A DNA stretch of 57,779 nt from Streptomyces mesophilus (GCF_011044995.1 NZ_JAAKZW010000018.1:1-57779), one strand, 5' to 3'; shown: positions 7,809 through 16,233, counted from the stretch's first letter. Notes: a model not told the origin generated them from the sequence alone. Translations and numbers: made by a program.

Positions 7809-8575
7809 AGAAGCCGGCCGAGGGCGACATCCCCCTCATGATCGTCGGGGATTCGATCAGTCACGGCAGCAGCGGTGACTGGACCTGGCGGTACTTCTTC
7901 TGGAAGCACCTGAAGAACCAGGGGCTGAGCATCGATCTCGTCGGGCCCAAGGACACCTTGGACAACGCCCGCACCGCGGAGGTCGGTGACGACGACGCCA
8001 CCTACGCCGATCCCGACTTCGACCGTGACCACGACGCCCAGTGGGGGCGCCCGTACGTCCAGGAGAAGGACGTCATCGAGGAGAAGGTCGCCGAGTACGA
8101 GCCGGAGTATCTGCTCGTGCTTCTCGGGATCAACGACCTGTTCTGGTACGGGGTGACGCCTCCTCAGTTCGCCGCGAATCTGCGGGAGTTCCTGGCGAAC
8201 GCGCGCCGGCCCGCGCCCGGCCTGAAGGTCCTGATCGGGACCGTGCTCGAGACGCGGAAGGCCCTGGACGACCCGGAGTTCGCGGCCCTCGTGGCCTCGA
8301 CGAACGAGGTGCTGCGGAAGGTGGCCGCCGAGGAGGGTGTCCAGGTGGCCGAGACCGCCGCGGAGTTCCGCGCGCCCGAGCACACCTGGGACGGCACCCA
8401 CCCCAACCCCAACGGCGAACTCCGTATCGCCGCCGCCTTCGCCGACAAGCTCGCGGAGGCGTACGGTCTGGGCGCGCCCTATCCGCGTCCTCTGCCGGTG
8501 CTCGACGCGGTCGATCCGCGGGCGAAGGCTCCGGTGGACAGCCCGGTGGACAGCCCAGCGAGCGAGGCGAGTTGA
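7805..8575 (+). CDS. SGNH/GDSL-family hydrolase
   Basis: A 256-residue esterase-like protein. Block I is GDSISHG with nucleophile Ser17, block III is LGIND with Asn110, and block V is DGTHPNPNGE with Asp196 and His199. No signal peptide is visible, so a cytoplasmic location is likely. It overlaps the acyltransferase gene by four bases. The last residues before the stop are low-complexity (two near-identical VDSP units encoded by a 12-base repeat). The natural ester is unknown. Confidence 0.85.
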   Translation: MKKPAEGDIPLMIVGDSISHGSSGDWTWRYFFWKHLKNQGLSIDLVGPKDTLDNARTAEVGDDDATYADPDFDRDHDAQWGRPYVQEKDVIEEKVAEYEPEYLLVLLGINDLFWYGVTPPQFAANLREFLANARRPAPGLKVLIGTVLETRKALDDPEFAALVASTNEVLRKVAAEEGVQVAETAAEFRAPEHTWDGTHPNPNGELRIAAAFADKLAEAYGLGAPYPRPLPVLDAVDPRAKAPVDSPVDSPASEAS

Positions 8576-8579
8576 GAGC

Positions 8580-8619
8580 GAACGCCCTGACGTACAGCCG
8601 AACGCCCGGACGTACAGCC
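8580..8619 (+). repeat. 20-bp tandem repeat just after a stop codon
   Basis: Two copies (8580-8599 and 8600-8619) differ at one base. They fill the gap between the convergent SGNH hydrolase and DUF4239 genes. Confidence 0.75.
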
Positions 8620-8625
8620 GGAAGG

Positions 8626-9366
8626 TCAGAAGTACCGCGTGAACGCGTCCGGTCCCACCGCGAAGAGTCCCTTGAAGGGGCTGTCGAGCTGATAGATCAG
8701 CAGCACGGTGAACGTGATCAGCGCGGACAGGCCCATCACCATCACGACATGGGTGAAGCTGCGCTTGACGCCGAACATGAACATGAAGGCGACCGTGAGC
8801 AGTCCGCCGACGATCAGTCCGAGCCAGATCACCGGCGACAGGCTCTCCCCCGCGTCGGACTCGCGGCCCCGGCGCGCATCGTCCAGGGTGCCGAGCCGGC
8901 CCAACGTCTCGAGGCCTGCGACCTGTTGGGCCGGGGTCGCGTCGACGGGGAGCTGTGCGGCGGCGCGTACGTCGTGCAGGAGGTGCCAGCCGGTGTCGTC
9001 GGGCTGCTCGCCCCGGGCCATCACCGGCCATTCGGCTTCGGTGACGTGCCGCGCGTAGGCCTCGATCCGGTCGCGCAGGGCCCCTGCCTGCGAGGGCGCC
9101 AGTCCGTCGGCGAGCAGGTGGATCTGGTGCGCGGCGCTCGCCTCGGCGGCGGTGTGGTCCTCCGCCGTCGAGTGGCTGTCCCAGACGGAGACGAGGGCCA
9201 GTCCGAGGATGAGCGCGTAGAGGACGCCGACCATCATCGAGATGTACTCGGCCACGTCCTCCCGCGGTTCGTCGTCGGGGCCCAGCGGCCAGAAACGGTG
9301 CTTGACCAGCACGACGGCCGCGGCGAGCAGGGCGACGCCGACGACGATGGCGAGGGTTTCGGTCAT
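8626..9366 (-). CDS. DUF4239 (bestrophin-like) membrane protein
   Basis: A 246-residue integral membrane protein. Hydrophobic helices lie at about residues 5-23, 45-65, 180-198 and 208-230, with a polar central loop of roughly 110 residues rich in Ala, Glu and His between the two pairs. This is the layout of DUF4239 proteins, sometimes called bestrophin-like. Their function is not established. The start at 9366 (MTETLA) is the first Met before the first membrane helix. The gene ends 51 bases from the convergent SGNH hydrolase and follows the proline-rich surface protein on the same strand. Confidence 0.75.
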   Translation of the reverse strand: MTETLAIVVGVALLAAAVVLVKHRFWPLGPDDEPREDVAEYISMMVGVLYALILGLALVSVWDSHSTAEDHTAAEASAAHQIHLLADGLAPSQAGALRDRIEAYARHVTEAEWPVMARGEQPDDTGWHLLHDVRAAAQLPVDATPAQQVAGLETLGRLGTLDDARRGRESDAGESLSPVIWLGLIVGGLLTVAFMFMFGVKRSFTHVVMVMGLSALITFTVLLIYQLDSPFKGLFAVGPDAFTRYF

Positions 9367-9392
9367 CTGGAGGGTGGTCCGTCCTGTTCGGT

Positions 9393-10682
9393 TCAGCGCC
9401 TGCGCGCGCCGAGCACCGCGGCCGCCAGGGCCGCGGGCAGCAGTACGAGGAACAGCGCGGTCAGCAGGCCGAGCCCGGTCGGGCTGTGGTCCGGGCGGAC
9501 GAACAGACCGAGCAGCGGGTTCCGGGCGGGGGGCTGCGCGGCGGGCGGGACATCCGGTGGGTTCTCGGCAGGCGGTACGGCGGGAGGCACGGCAGGCGGT
9601 ACGGCGAGAGGCACGGCAGGCGGTACGGCTGGAGGTGCGGCAGGCGGTACGGCGGGAGGGGCGGCAGGCGGCGGGGGCACCGCGCCCAGTGCCGCCTCCA
9701 CACCCGGCGGCGGCATCAGCAGCGGGAGCACCTCGGCGGGCGGCGGGGCGACGACCAGGGCGGTGACCGGTGGCCTCGGGACAGCGGGCGGCGGCGTGGC
9801 GGGGCGCGCCGGACGCGAACGCGGTGGTGGCGGGGCCTGGATGGTGAAGCCGGCAGTGGCGCGTGCCGTGAGGTCGGCGGGGCGTGCCAGCCCGCCTCGG
9901 GGAGTGAGCGTGCGGAGGCGGTCGTTGCCGACGGCCGTGCCGTGGCTGGTGTAGCGGCCGGGTGCGCGCGTGACGCGCGCCGTGCAGTGGGCCGTGGCTC
10001 CCGCGGGAAGGTGGGCGACGACCGCGCGTCCGCCGGCGCAGCTGATGCGGGCGGGGGTGAGCGCGGAGTCGGTGAGCCGGATGTCGTACAGGGCGCGGTT
10101 GCCGGGGTTGGTCAGCGTGTAGCGGACCTCGGCCGCGCGGGCGCCGGTCACCCGCGCGGATTCCGTGAGGCGCAGGCCCGCGTGGACGCCCGCGTATCCG
10201 GAGCGCGCGTGGGCTCGTACGGTCTCGTTCAGCTGCGGCTGGCGTCCGGTCGCCCGGACGGTGCCGGTCCAGGTCCCCGGGCGCGCGCGGCCGGCCGCCG
10301 TGCAGCGCACCGAGCGCAGCCCGGTCAGCAGCCGCACCTCGCTGCCGCCGCCGGGGCAGTGGATCCGGGCGCCGGGCAGGGTGGGGTCGAGGAGGCGGAT
10401 GTCGTACAGGTCCGCGTCGGCCCGGTTGGTCAGGTGATACGTCGTCACGACCGGGGCCCGGGTGCGGATTCCCTGCCGTACGGCGTCGGGGCCGGGGCGG
10501 GCGTTCACCGTGACGGTGAGGGCGAGCCCGGCGGCACCGGGGCCGTGCGTGACAGCGGGGGTACCGGGGCCGTGCGCGTGCGTGGCACCGGCCGTGGCCC
10601 AGGCCCAGCACCCCAGGCTCAGGAGCGTGACCAGCACGAGGCGCCGCCTCGTCGCCGCGCCGCCCCTCCGTTCGATGATCAC
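9393..10682 (-). CDS. secreted proline-rich protein with two DUF7507/DUF11-like domains and a C-terminal membrane anchor
   Basis: About 429 residues. After a signal sequence (RRRLVLVTLLSLG onward) there are two homologous modules of roughly 120 residues. Each has a T/R-Y-x-LTN core, LYDIRL, an internal IxC and a terminal C-T-A, like the DUF7507/DUF11 surface domains of actinobacteria. A proline-alanine-valine stalk (PPAVPPA units) follows, then a C-terminal hydrophobic helix ending GARRR. There is no LPxTG motif, so it is probably anchored by the helix. The start is uncertain: GTG 10682 is preferred, and an upstream GTG at 10781 would add 33 residues with no signal character. Confidence 0.65.
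   Translation of the reverse strand: MIIERRGGAATRRRLVLVTLLSLGCWAWATAGATHAHGPGTPAVTHGPGAAGLALTVTVNARPGPDAVRQGIRTRAPVVTTYHLTNRADADLYDIRLLDPTLPGARIHCPGGGSEVRLLTGLRSVRCTAAGRARPGTWTGTVRATGRQPQLNETVRAHARSGYAGVHAGLRLTESARVTGARAAEVRYTLTNPGNRALYDIRLTDSALTPARISCAGGRAVVAHLPAGATAHCTARVTRAPGRYTSHGTAVGNDRLRTLTPRGGLARPADLTARATAGFTIQAPPPPRSRPARPATPPPAVPRPPVTALVVAPPPAEVLPLLMPPPGVEAALGAVPPPPAAPPAVPPAAPPAVPPAVPLAVPPAVPPAVPPAENPPDVPPAAQPPARNPLLGLFVRPDHSPTGLGLLTALFLVLLPAALAAAVLGARRR
9553..9690 (-). repeat. 12/24-bp minisatellite encoding the proline-rich stalk
   Basis: About ten units of the type GGCGGTACGGCG / GGAGGCACGGCA encode repeated PPAV and PPAA tetrads. Such tracts are prone to length change by slippage. 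Confidence 0.7.
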
Positions 10683-10783
10683 ACCGGAGATGCTGGGCGG
10701 CGGCCACCCTGCGGCACGGCGCTGGCGCGCGCACCCGCGGGGTACTTCACCTGATCGGGCGCCCGGATCCGGCCGCCGCACCC

Positions 10784-10824
10784 GCGTACGGGGCGGGCGA
10801 GGTCACCTCGCCCGCCCCGTACGC
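10784..10824 (-). terminator. long perfect hairpin after the sulfur operon
   Basis: The 20-base arms 10784-10803 and 10805-10824 are exact inverted repeats with one base between them. The hairpin lies 28 bases past the stop of the TauD-type gene on the minus strand and would end the operon. Confidence 0.75.
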
Positions 10825-10851
10825 AAAGCGTGAAGCGTGAAGGCGTAAGGC

Positions 10852-11748
10852 TCAGGCAGCGGCAGGCGTGTAGTGCGCCGCCTCGCCCCCTTCCAGGACC
10901 CGGCTGTGCTCCCCGTCGACACCTACCGGTACGTCACCGGCGACCGTCACCCGGTGCAGCAGACGCGGCAGGTCGCCGTAGTCGTCCGGGGCGTAGTGCT
11001 GGGTGATGCGGTTGTCGAAGAGGACCAGGTCGCCCGGGGCCCAGGTCCAGCGGACGACGTTCTCCGGGCGGATCACGTACGACTGGAGGATCCGCAGGAT
11101 GTCGCGGGACTCGGACGGTGACAGGCCGACGAGCGACTGGGCGAAGCCGCCGATGAACAGGCCGCGCTCACCCGACTCGGGGTGGACGCGGACCACCGGG
11201 TGTTCGGTGCGGTACTTGGTGGAGATGAACTGCCGGCGGTGTTCGGCGGCCTTCTCGGACTTGGGTGCGGCGTAGTCGTAGTCGTTGGTGTGGACGGCAC
11301 GCAGCCGGTCGGCCAGCTCCCGCAGCGGGGCGGGCAGATCGCGGTACGCGGCGGCCGAGTTGGCGATCAGGGTGTTGCCGCCGTAGGGCGGGACGACGAG
11401 GCTGCGCAGGGTGGATGCCTTGGGCGGCGTCCGCAGGAAGGTGACGTCCGTGTGCCACTGGTTGGCGCGGTTTCCGCCGTCGCCGTCGACGGGCAGGATG
11501 TTCGGCTGGCCGTCGACGGAGGGCACGGTCGGGTGCGCGGTGGTGAGCTCGCCGAAGTGGGCGGCGAAGCGCAGTTGGGCCGCGTCGTCCAGCTCCTGGC
11601 CGCGGAAGAAGAGCGCCTTGTGCTCGAGGAGCGCGGTGTTGATCTCGGCGACGACCGCCGGGGCGAGGTCGGCGGAGAGGTCCACGCCGAGGATCTCGGC
11701 GCCTATGCGGCCGCCGACGCGGCGGATGTCGAAATCGGTGACGGACAT
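10852..11748 (-). CDS. TauD/TfdA-family Fe(II)/2-oxoglutarate dioxygenase
   Basis: A 298-residue non-heme iron dioxygenase. The metal triad is His99 and Asp101 (WHTD) plus His251 (RITQHYAPDD), with Arg266 (LLHRVTV) for 2-oxoglutarate. In taurine/alkyl-sulfonate or sulfate-ester dioxygenases this chemistry hydroxylates the carbon next to sulfur and releases sulfite or sulfate. It is the last gene of a five-gene operon with an ABC importer of the SsuABC type and a flavin monooxygenase, which supports use of organosulfur compounds as sulfur source. The exact substrate (taurine, alkanesulfonate or alkyl sulfate) cannot be assigned. Confidence 0.88.
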   Translation of the reverse strand: MSVTDFDIRRVGGRIGAEILGVDLSADLAPAVVAEINTALLEHKALFFRGQELDDAAQLRFAAHFGELTTAHPTVPSVDGQPNILPVDGDGGNRANQWHTDVTFLRTPPKASTLRSLVVPPYGGNTLIANSAAAYRDLPAPLRELADRLRAVHTNDYDYAAPKSEKAAEHRRQFISTKYRTEHPVVRVHPESGERGLFIGGFAQSLVGLSPSESRDILRILQSYVIRPENVVRWTWAPGDLVLFDNRITQHYAPDDYGDLPRLLHRVTVAGDVPVGVDGEHSRVLEGGEAAHYTPAAA

Positions 11749-11776
11749 GCGGGCACTGCCTTTCTGAGGTGGGCGG

Positions 11777-11812
11777 ATTTCTCTGCGGTCTTCTCTGCGG
11801 ATTTCTCTACGG
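11777..11812 (-). repeat. 12-bp triplicate in the monooxygenase-TauD gap
   Basis: Three tandem units (ATTTCTCTGCGG, TCTTCTCTGCGG, ATTTCTCTACGG) fill the 71-base gap between the monooxygenase stop and the TauD start. Confidence 0.6.
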
Positions 11813-11819
11813 GGAGTGG

Positions 11820-13145
11820 TCAGAGGGACCGGCCCGCCGGGCGGGCCAGGCCGTAGTGGTCGCGCAGGGTGCGGCCCGTGTACTCGGTGCGGAACAGACC
11901 CCGCTGCTGCAGGATCGGGACCACCTGGTCCACGAAGTCCTCGAGTCCGCCCGGCAGATGGGGCGGCATGATGTTGAACCCGTCCGCGGCGCCTTGCGTG
12001 AACCAGTCCTCGAGGGTGTCGGCGATCTGCTCGGGCGTACCGGCCACGACCCGGTGGCCGCGGCCGCCGCCGAGCCGGGCGATGAGCTGGCGGATGGTGA
12101 GCTGTTCGCGGCGGGCGAGTTCGGCGACCAGGGTGAAGCGGGACTTGTTGCCGTTGATGTCGTGCTCGGCGGGGAGTTCGGGCAGCGGTCCGTCGAGCGG
12201 CAGTCCGGTCAGGTCGGTGCCGAGCATCCCGGAGAGCTGCTGGAGTCCGTACGCGGGAATCTGCAACCCGGTGAGTTCGTCCTCCAGGGCGAGCGCCTCG
12301 GCCTCGGTGTCGCCGAGGATCGGGCAGATACCCGGCAGGATCTTCAACTGGTCCGCCGTGCGGCCGTACTTGGCAAGGCGTGACCTGAGGTCCTTGGCGA
12401 AGGTCTGGGCGTCGCCGAGGGTCTGCTGGGCGGTGAAGACCGCCTCCGCGTACCGGGCCGCGAACTCCTTGCCGTCCTCGGACGACCCGGCCTGTACGAG
12501 GAGCGGGTGGCCCTGAGGAGGACGCGGCACGTTCAGCGGCCCGTCCACACGGAAGTGCTCGCCCCGGTGCTCGATCGCCTGGACCGCGCCCTCTTCCGTA
12601 TAGACGCCTCGCTCCCGGTCCACCACCTGTGCGTCGTCGCGCCAGCTGTCCCACAACTGCCGTGTCACATCGAGGAATTCGGCGGCGCGCTCATAGCGCA
12701 CCGCATGGTCGAGGTGTTCCTCACGGCCGAAGTTCCGGGCCTCCGCGGCGTTCCCGGAGGTGACGATGTTCCAGCCGGCGCGGCCGCCGCTGAGGTGGTC
12801 GAGGGAGGCGAACTTGCGGGCCACGTGGAAGGGCTCGTTGAAGGTGGTGGAGACGGTGGCGATCAGGCCGATGTGCTCGGTGGAGGTGGCGAGCGCGGAC
12901 AGCAGGGTGAGGGGCTCGAAGCCGCCGACCGCGTTGTAACGCGCGTTGCCCCACAGGGCGACACCGTCCGCGAAGAACACCGAGTCGAGACGGCCGCGTT
13001 CGGCGGTGCGGGCGAGCTCCTGGAAGTACGTGAGATCGGTGATCCGTTCCGGCCGGGTGCGCGGATGGCGCCACGCGGCATCGTGGTGTCCCGCGTTCAT
13101 CAGGAAGGCGTTGAGGTGGAACTGTCGTGGCGGGGCGGCGGTCAT
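11820..13145 (-). CDS. LLM-class FMN-dependent monooxygenase (NtaA/SnaA/DszA family)
   Basis: A 441-residue TIM-barrel flavin monooxygenase that needs reduced FMN from a separate reductase. Family features include FHLNAFLMNAGHH at the N-terminus, TAERGRLDSVFFADG, GLIATVSTTFNEPFHVARKFASLDHLSGGRAGWNIVTS (split across the barrel) and LLVQAGSSEDG. Relatives desulfonate or monooxygenate dibenzothiophene sulfone, nitrilotriacetate and dimethylsulfide. Placement between the ABC permease (13 bases) and the TauD gene points to oxidative C-S bond cleavage of an imported organosulfur compound. No flavin reductase gene is seen nearby, so it would be supplied from elsewhere. Confidence 0.85.
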   Translation of the reverse strand: MTAAPPRQFHLNAFLMNAGHHDAAWRHPRTRPERITDLTYFQELARTAERGRLDSVFFADGVALWGNARYNAVGGFEPLTLLSALATSTEHIGLIATVSTTFNEPFHVARKFASLDHLSGGRAGWNIVTSGNAAEARNFGREEHLDHAVRYERAAEFLDVTRQLWDSWRDDAQVVDRERGVYTEEGAVQAIEHRGEHFRVDGPLNVPRPPQGHPLLVQAGSSEDGKEFAARYAEAVFTAQQTLGDAQTFAKDLRSRLAKYGRTADQLKILPGICPILGDTEAEALALEDELTGLQIPAYGLQQLSGMLGTDLTGLPLDGPLPELPAEHDINGNKSRFTLVAELARREQLTIRQLIARLGGGRGHRVVAGTPEQIADTLEDWFTQGAADGFNIMPPHLPGGLEDFVDQVVPILQQRGLFRTEYTGRTLRDHYGLARPAGRSL

Positions 13146-13158
13146 GGCGGGTGGCTCC

Positions 13159-14031
13159 TCAGCTTCCGTTGGGGGTGCGCCAGGACGTGAAGCGGCGCTC
13201 GATGGCCACCAGGAGCTGGTTGAAGGCCACGCCGATGGCGGAGATGGTGATGATCCCGGCGTACATCTGCGGGATCGCGAAGTTGAACTGCGAGGCGTTG
13301 ACGAGATAGCCGAGCCCGGCCTTGGCGCCGACCATCTCGGCGGCCACGAGGACGAGGATGGCGACCGCGCCCGCGAGCCGGATGCCGGTGAAGACGGTCG
13401 GCACGGACGCGGGCAGGATCACCTTCTGGAAGATCCTCGGCGCCGGCAGGTCCATCGACTTCGCCAGCCTGAGCAGGGTCGGATCGACGGTCCGTACGGC
13501 GCTGATGGTGTTCAGCAGAACCGGCCAGGTGCACGCGTACACGACGATGGAGATCTTGGACGTCTCGCCGATGCCGAGCAGCAGCACGAACACCGGGAGC
13601 AGGGCGAGCGCGGCCGTGTTGCGGAAGACTTCGAGCAGCGGTCCGAGCAGGTCGGCGACCGGCCGGTACCAGCCGATGAGCAGGCCGAGCGGTACGGCGA
13701 TGGCGACCGCGAGCCCGAAGCCGGTCAGCGAGCGGGTGAGGCTGGCCCAGGTGTGCTCGGCCAGCTCGCCGCTGCCCAGCAACTCCCACCAGGCGACGGC
13801 CACTTCGGAGAACGGCGGCAGGAAGATCCGGTCGACCAGGCCGAGGCGGGGCGCGATCTCCCAGGTGAGCAGGAGCGCGGCGATCGCGATCGACTTGGTG
13901 AGCGCGGAGAAGGCGAGGCGGCCCGCGCGGCGCGCGGCTGTCCGCTCGACAGGGGGCAGGGCAACGGGGGCGGCCCGTACTTCGGGAGCCGGCGCGACCT
14001 CGTCGAGCGTCTTCTCGGTGGTGATGCTCAT
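13159..14031 (-). CDS. ssuC: sulfonate-type ABC transporter permease
   Basis: A 290-residue inner-membrane permease with about six helices and the EAA loop (ASSxVFTGIR-type region around ILPASVPTVFTGIRLAG). It resembles SsuC/TauC. It starts within the last codons of the ATPase gene (4-base overlap, ATGA), so the two are coupled. With the ATPase and the lipoprotein it would form an importer of sulfonates or related compounds. The gene symbol is given by family and context only. Confidence 0.85.
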   Translation of the reverse strand: MSITTEKTLDEVAPAPEVRAAPVALPPVERTAARRAGRLAFSALTKSIAIAALLLTWEIAPRLGLVDRIFLPPFSEVAVAWWELLGSGELAEHTWASLTRSLTGFGLAVAIAVPLGLLIGWYRPVADLLGPLLEVFRNTAALALLPVFVLLLGIGETSKISIVVYACTWPVLLNTISAVRTVDPTLLRLAKSMDLPAPRIFQKVILPASVPTVFTGIRLAGAVAILVLVAAEMVGAKAGLGYLVNASQFNFAIPQMYAGIITISAIGVAFNQLLVAIERRFTSWRTPNGS

Positions 14032-14837
14032 AGCGCTGCCGCCTGCCTCTCCTGGTCCTGGGCCCGGCTGACCTCGTCGCGGAGCAGGCTCCAGATCTCG
14101 TGCCGGTGCTGGGCGAACTCGGGTGTGGCGCGCGGGTCGACATCGGGTCCGTGCTCGCCGCGGCTGATCGTCACCACGTCCTTGATGCGTCCGGGCCGCG
14201 AGGTGAGCACGGCGACGCGCTGTCCGAGGCGTACGGCTTCGTCGATGCCGTGGGTGATGAAGACGATGGTCTTGCCGGTGCGCTGCCAGATCCGGAGCAG
14301 CTCGTCCTGGAGCAGCTCTCGGGTCTGTGCGTCGAGTGCGGCGAACGGTTCGTCCATGAGCAGGACGTCCGGGTCGTACGCGAGGGAGCGGGCGATCGCG
14401 ACGCGCTGGCGCATCCCACCGGAGAGCTCATGGGGGTGGCGCTCCTCGAAGCCGGTGAGGCCGACGAGGGCGAGGTATTCGTCGGCGCGCGCGGCCCGTT
14501 GCCGGCGGGGCACTCCGGTGGCTTCGAGGCCGAACTCGACGTTGCCGCGGGCGGTGCGCCAGGGCAGCAGCGCGTACTGCTGGAAGACGATGCCCCGGTC
14601 GAGGCCGGGACCGGTGACGGGCTTTCCGTCGAGCAGGATCTGTCCGCCGCCGGGTTCGGAAAGGCCGCCGAGCAGATCGAGCAGCGTGGACTTGCCGCAG
14701 CCGCTCGGGCCGACGATGACGGTGAACTCGCCGTCGGCGATGTCGAGGTCGATCCCGTCAAGGGCGGTGACATCGGGCTGAGGGCCTCGTACGGGGAAGG
14801 TCTTGGTCACACCCCGCAGGCTGATCTTCGCGGTCAT
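14028..14837 (-). CDS. ssuB: sulfonate-type ABC transporter ATP-binding protein
   Basis: A 269-residue ABC ATPase. It has Walker A GPSGCGKST, a Q-loop within VFQQYALLPW, signature LSGGMRQR, Walker B VLLMDEPF and the switch His in VFITHG. It closely follows the SsuB/TauB/NrtD type. It overlaps the permease gene by four bases and follows the binding-protein gene by seven. It powers import of the organosulfur substrate. Confidence 0.9.
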   Translation of the reverse strand: MTAKISLRGVTKTFPVRGPQPDVTALDGIDLDIADGEFTVIVGPSGCGKSTLLDLLGGLSEPGGGQILLDGKPVTGPGLDRGIVFQQYALLPWRTARGNVEFGLEATGVPRRQRAARADEYLALVGLTGFEERHPHELSGGMRQRVAIARSLAYDPDVLLMDEPFAALDAQTRELLQDELLRIWQRTGKTIVFITHGIDEAVRLGQRVAVLTSRPGRIKDVVTISRGEHGPDVDPRATPEFAQHRHEIWSLLRDEVSRAQDQERQAAAL

Positions 14838-14844
14838 CGCGCGC

Positions 14845-15870
14845 TCAACTCCCCTTCGTGGCAGGGGTCTTGTTGAACTCGTTGGTGTACAGGTCCGGGA
14901 TGTCGACCTGTCCGCCCTTGATCTCGCCGCGGTCGGTCAGCCAGTCGGACCAGACGGAGAGCTCCTCCGCCTCGATCCGTCCGCCGGGGGCCGCGACGCC
15001 GTAGGAGCGGAAGTACTTGATGGCCTCGGCGCTCTCGTTGCGCTTGCGCTTGGCGATGATCTCGGACAGGCGGGCCACGACCTCCTCGCGGGAGGTGGCG
15101 CGCGACCAGTCCAGGGCCTTGCCCACGCCGGTGACCAGCGTGCGCACGGTCTCGGGGTTCTGCTCGATGAACCGGTCGGTCAGGACGTAGGTCCCCGCGC
15201 TGAAGGAGCCGCGCAGGTCGTAGTCGCTGAACAGCTTGCGGATGCCGCCGGTCTCCAGGGCCTTGTCGCGCAGGATGCCGCCGAGGACCGCCACCTCGAT
15301 CTGGCCCTGGCGCAGGGCCTGTTCGGTGTTGACGGGCGGGACGACGATCCGCTCCACCTGCTCGGCCTCGGACGGGCTCAGGCCGTTCTTCTTGAGGTAG
15401 ATGTCGAGCATCGCCTCGTGGTGGGCGCCGAGGGTGTTCATGCCGACCTTCTTGCCGACGAGGTCGCGGGCGCCGCGGATGGTGCTCTTCTCGCTCACGT
15501 AGAAGCCGTTGAAGGCGTGCTGGTCGGCGCCGTAGTAGCTGACGACCGACGTGATGGGGGCCTTGCGCGCGGCCAGTTTGACGACGGCCCCGTTGAAGGC
15601 GCCGCCGATGTCCGTCTGTCCTGAGGCCACGGACTGGATGTCCTGCGGGCCGCTGATGGTGTCGCCGACCCAGTCCAGCTTCAGGTCGCCCAGGTGGCCG
15701 AGGGCGGCGGCGAGTTCGAGCGGCGACACGGCGCCGGAGGAGCCCTGGTAGCGGACGGTGGTGGTGTTGCGGGCTCCGCCGGCACTGCCTGCGGCGGTGC
15801 CGCAGCCCGCGGCGGCCAGGAGGGATATGCCGCTCAGGGCAAGGAAATTGCGCCGGGTTGTGGTGTGCAC
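14845..15870 (-). CDS. ssuA: ABC transporter substrate-binding lipoprotein (aliphatic sulfonate/nitrate type)
   Basis: About 341 residues. The N-terminus has a twin-arginine-like TTRRNFLALSG and a lipobox LAAAGC, so it is a lipoprotein possibly exported by Tat. The mature part has SsuA/NMT1-type features: a GxxxPLELAAALGHLGDLKL start, SGQTDIGGAFNGA, and GKKVGMNTLGAHHEAML. I chose GTG 15870 because AAGGAA lies seven bases upstream; upstream in-frame starts at 15888 and 15912 lack this. It is the first structural gene after the leader peptide and captures the substrate outside the cell. Confidence 0.85.
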   Translation of the reverse strand: MHTTTRRNFLALSGISLLAAAGCGTAAGSAGGARNTTTVRYQGSSGAVSPLELAAALGHLGDLKLDWVGDTISGPQDIQSVASGQTDIGGAFNGAVVKLAARKAPITSVVSYYGADQHAFNGFYVSEKSTIRGARDLVGKKVGMNTLGAHHEAMLDIYLKKNGLSPSEAEQVERIVVPPVNTEQALRQGQIEVAVLGGILRDKALETGGIRKLFSDYDLRGSFSAGTYVLTDRFIEQNPETVRTLVTGVGKALDWSRATSREEVVARLSEIIAKRKRNESAEAIKYFRSYGVAAPGGRIEAEELSVWSDWLTDRGEIKGGQVDIPDLYTNEFNKTPATKGS

Positions 15871-16006
15871 GTCGTATTCCTTTTCCATTTCTGGGTACGC
15901 GGAATTCAACAACGGAAATGCAGCATGGGGATGACGCGAGAGGAGATCGCGGAAATTCCGATGGCAGGCGAAGAGAAGTCGTCCGGCACCGGTGAAGGAG
16001 TGGGTG

Positions 16007-16026
16007 GGCTTGCCGCTCAGGCAGCC
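16007..16026 (-). other. imperfect hairpin between leader peptide and sulfur operon
   Basis: GGCTGCC and GGCAAGCC pair with one bulged base across a five-base loop, about 55-75 bases after the leader peptide stop. It might be an attenuator or antiterminator arm, but no U-run follows. Nothing else is recognised in the 210 bases between the leader and the start at 15870. Confidence 0.3.
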
Positions 16027-16080
16027 GAAGCCTCGGGCCTCACAAGGGTTTTGCCCGTGGTGTGGTCAGCTGGGCGCGTT

Positions 16081-16164
16081 TCAGCGGCCGGCGGCACAGA
16101 GTGCGCTGGCGTGCCGTCGGAGATCGACGTGCAGACGCGATACGAGAAGGTCGGCTTGACTCAC
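16081..16164 (-). CDS. sulfur-operon leader peptide (27 aa)
   Basis: A 27-residue ORF reading MSQADLLVSRLHVDLRRHAS then ALCAAGR. The core S-R-x-H-V-D-L-x-R and the terminal S-A-x-C match the putative leader peptides found in Streptomyces upstream of sulfur-assimilation genes. Here it precedes a five-gene organosulfur operon. The single Cys23 near the C-terminus suggests that ribosome stalling at a Cys codon reports cysteine shortage; this mechanism is inferred. A promoter-like TTGACG-N17-CATTCT ends eight bases before the GTG, so the message may be leaderless. The frame lies outside the longer genes and stops 210 bases before the binding-protein start. Confidence 0.8.
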   Translation of the reverse strand: MSQADLLVSRLHVDLRRHASALCAAGR

Positions 16165-16171
16165 AGCACAG

Positions 16172-16200
16172 AGAATGGCAGTGCATTTCGACGGCGTCAA
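16172..16200 (-). promoter_or_regulatory. promoter of the sulfur leader/operon
   Basis: On the minus strand -35 TTGACG (16195-16200) and -10 CATTCT (16172-16177) are separated by 17 bases. The predicted transcription start at about 16165 is essentially the GTG of the leader peptide. Confidence 0.65.
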
Positions 16201-16233
16201 TGGCGCCCCGAAATCGTCTCGCATCGTGAATTG

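Larger units (their letters stand above)
15871..16233. other. intergenic leader region of the sulfur operon
   Basis: A 363-base gap between the large repeat-protein gene and the binding-protein gene. It holds the promoter (16172-16200), the leader peptide (16081-16164) and a weak hairpin (16007-16026). Both flanking genes are on the minus strand, so the repeat-protein transcript must end here, but no strong terminator hairpin was seen. Confidence 0.6.

Noticed and set aside
9553..9690. Possible CRISPR array
   Set aside because: Repeats are 12-24 bases without unique spacers and encode an in-frame proline-rich stalk.
8041..9954. Plus-strand frame of 637 residues across two genes
   Set aside because: It overlaps the SGNH hydrolase in another frame and the DUF4239 gene antisense. 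The composition is that of a shadow frame.
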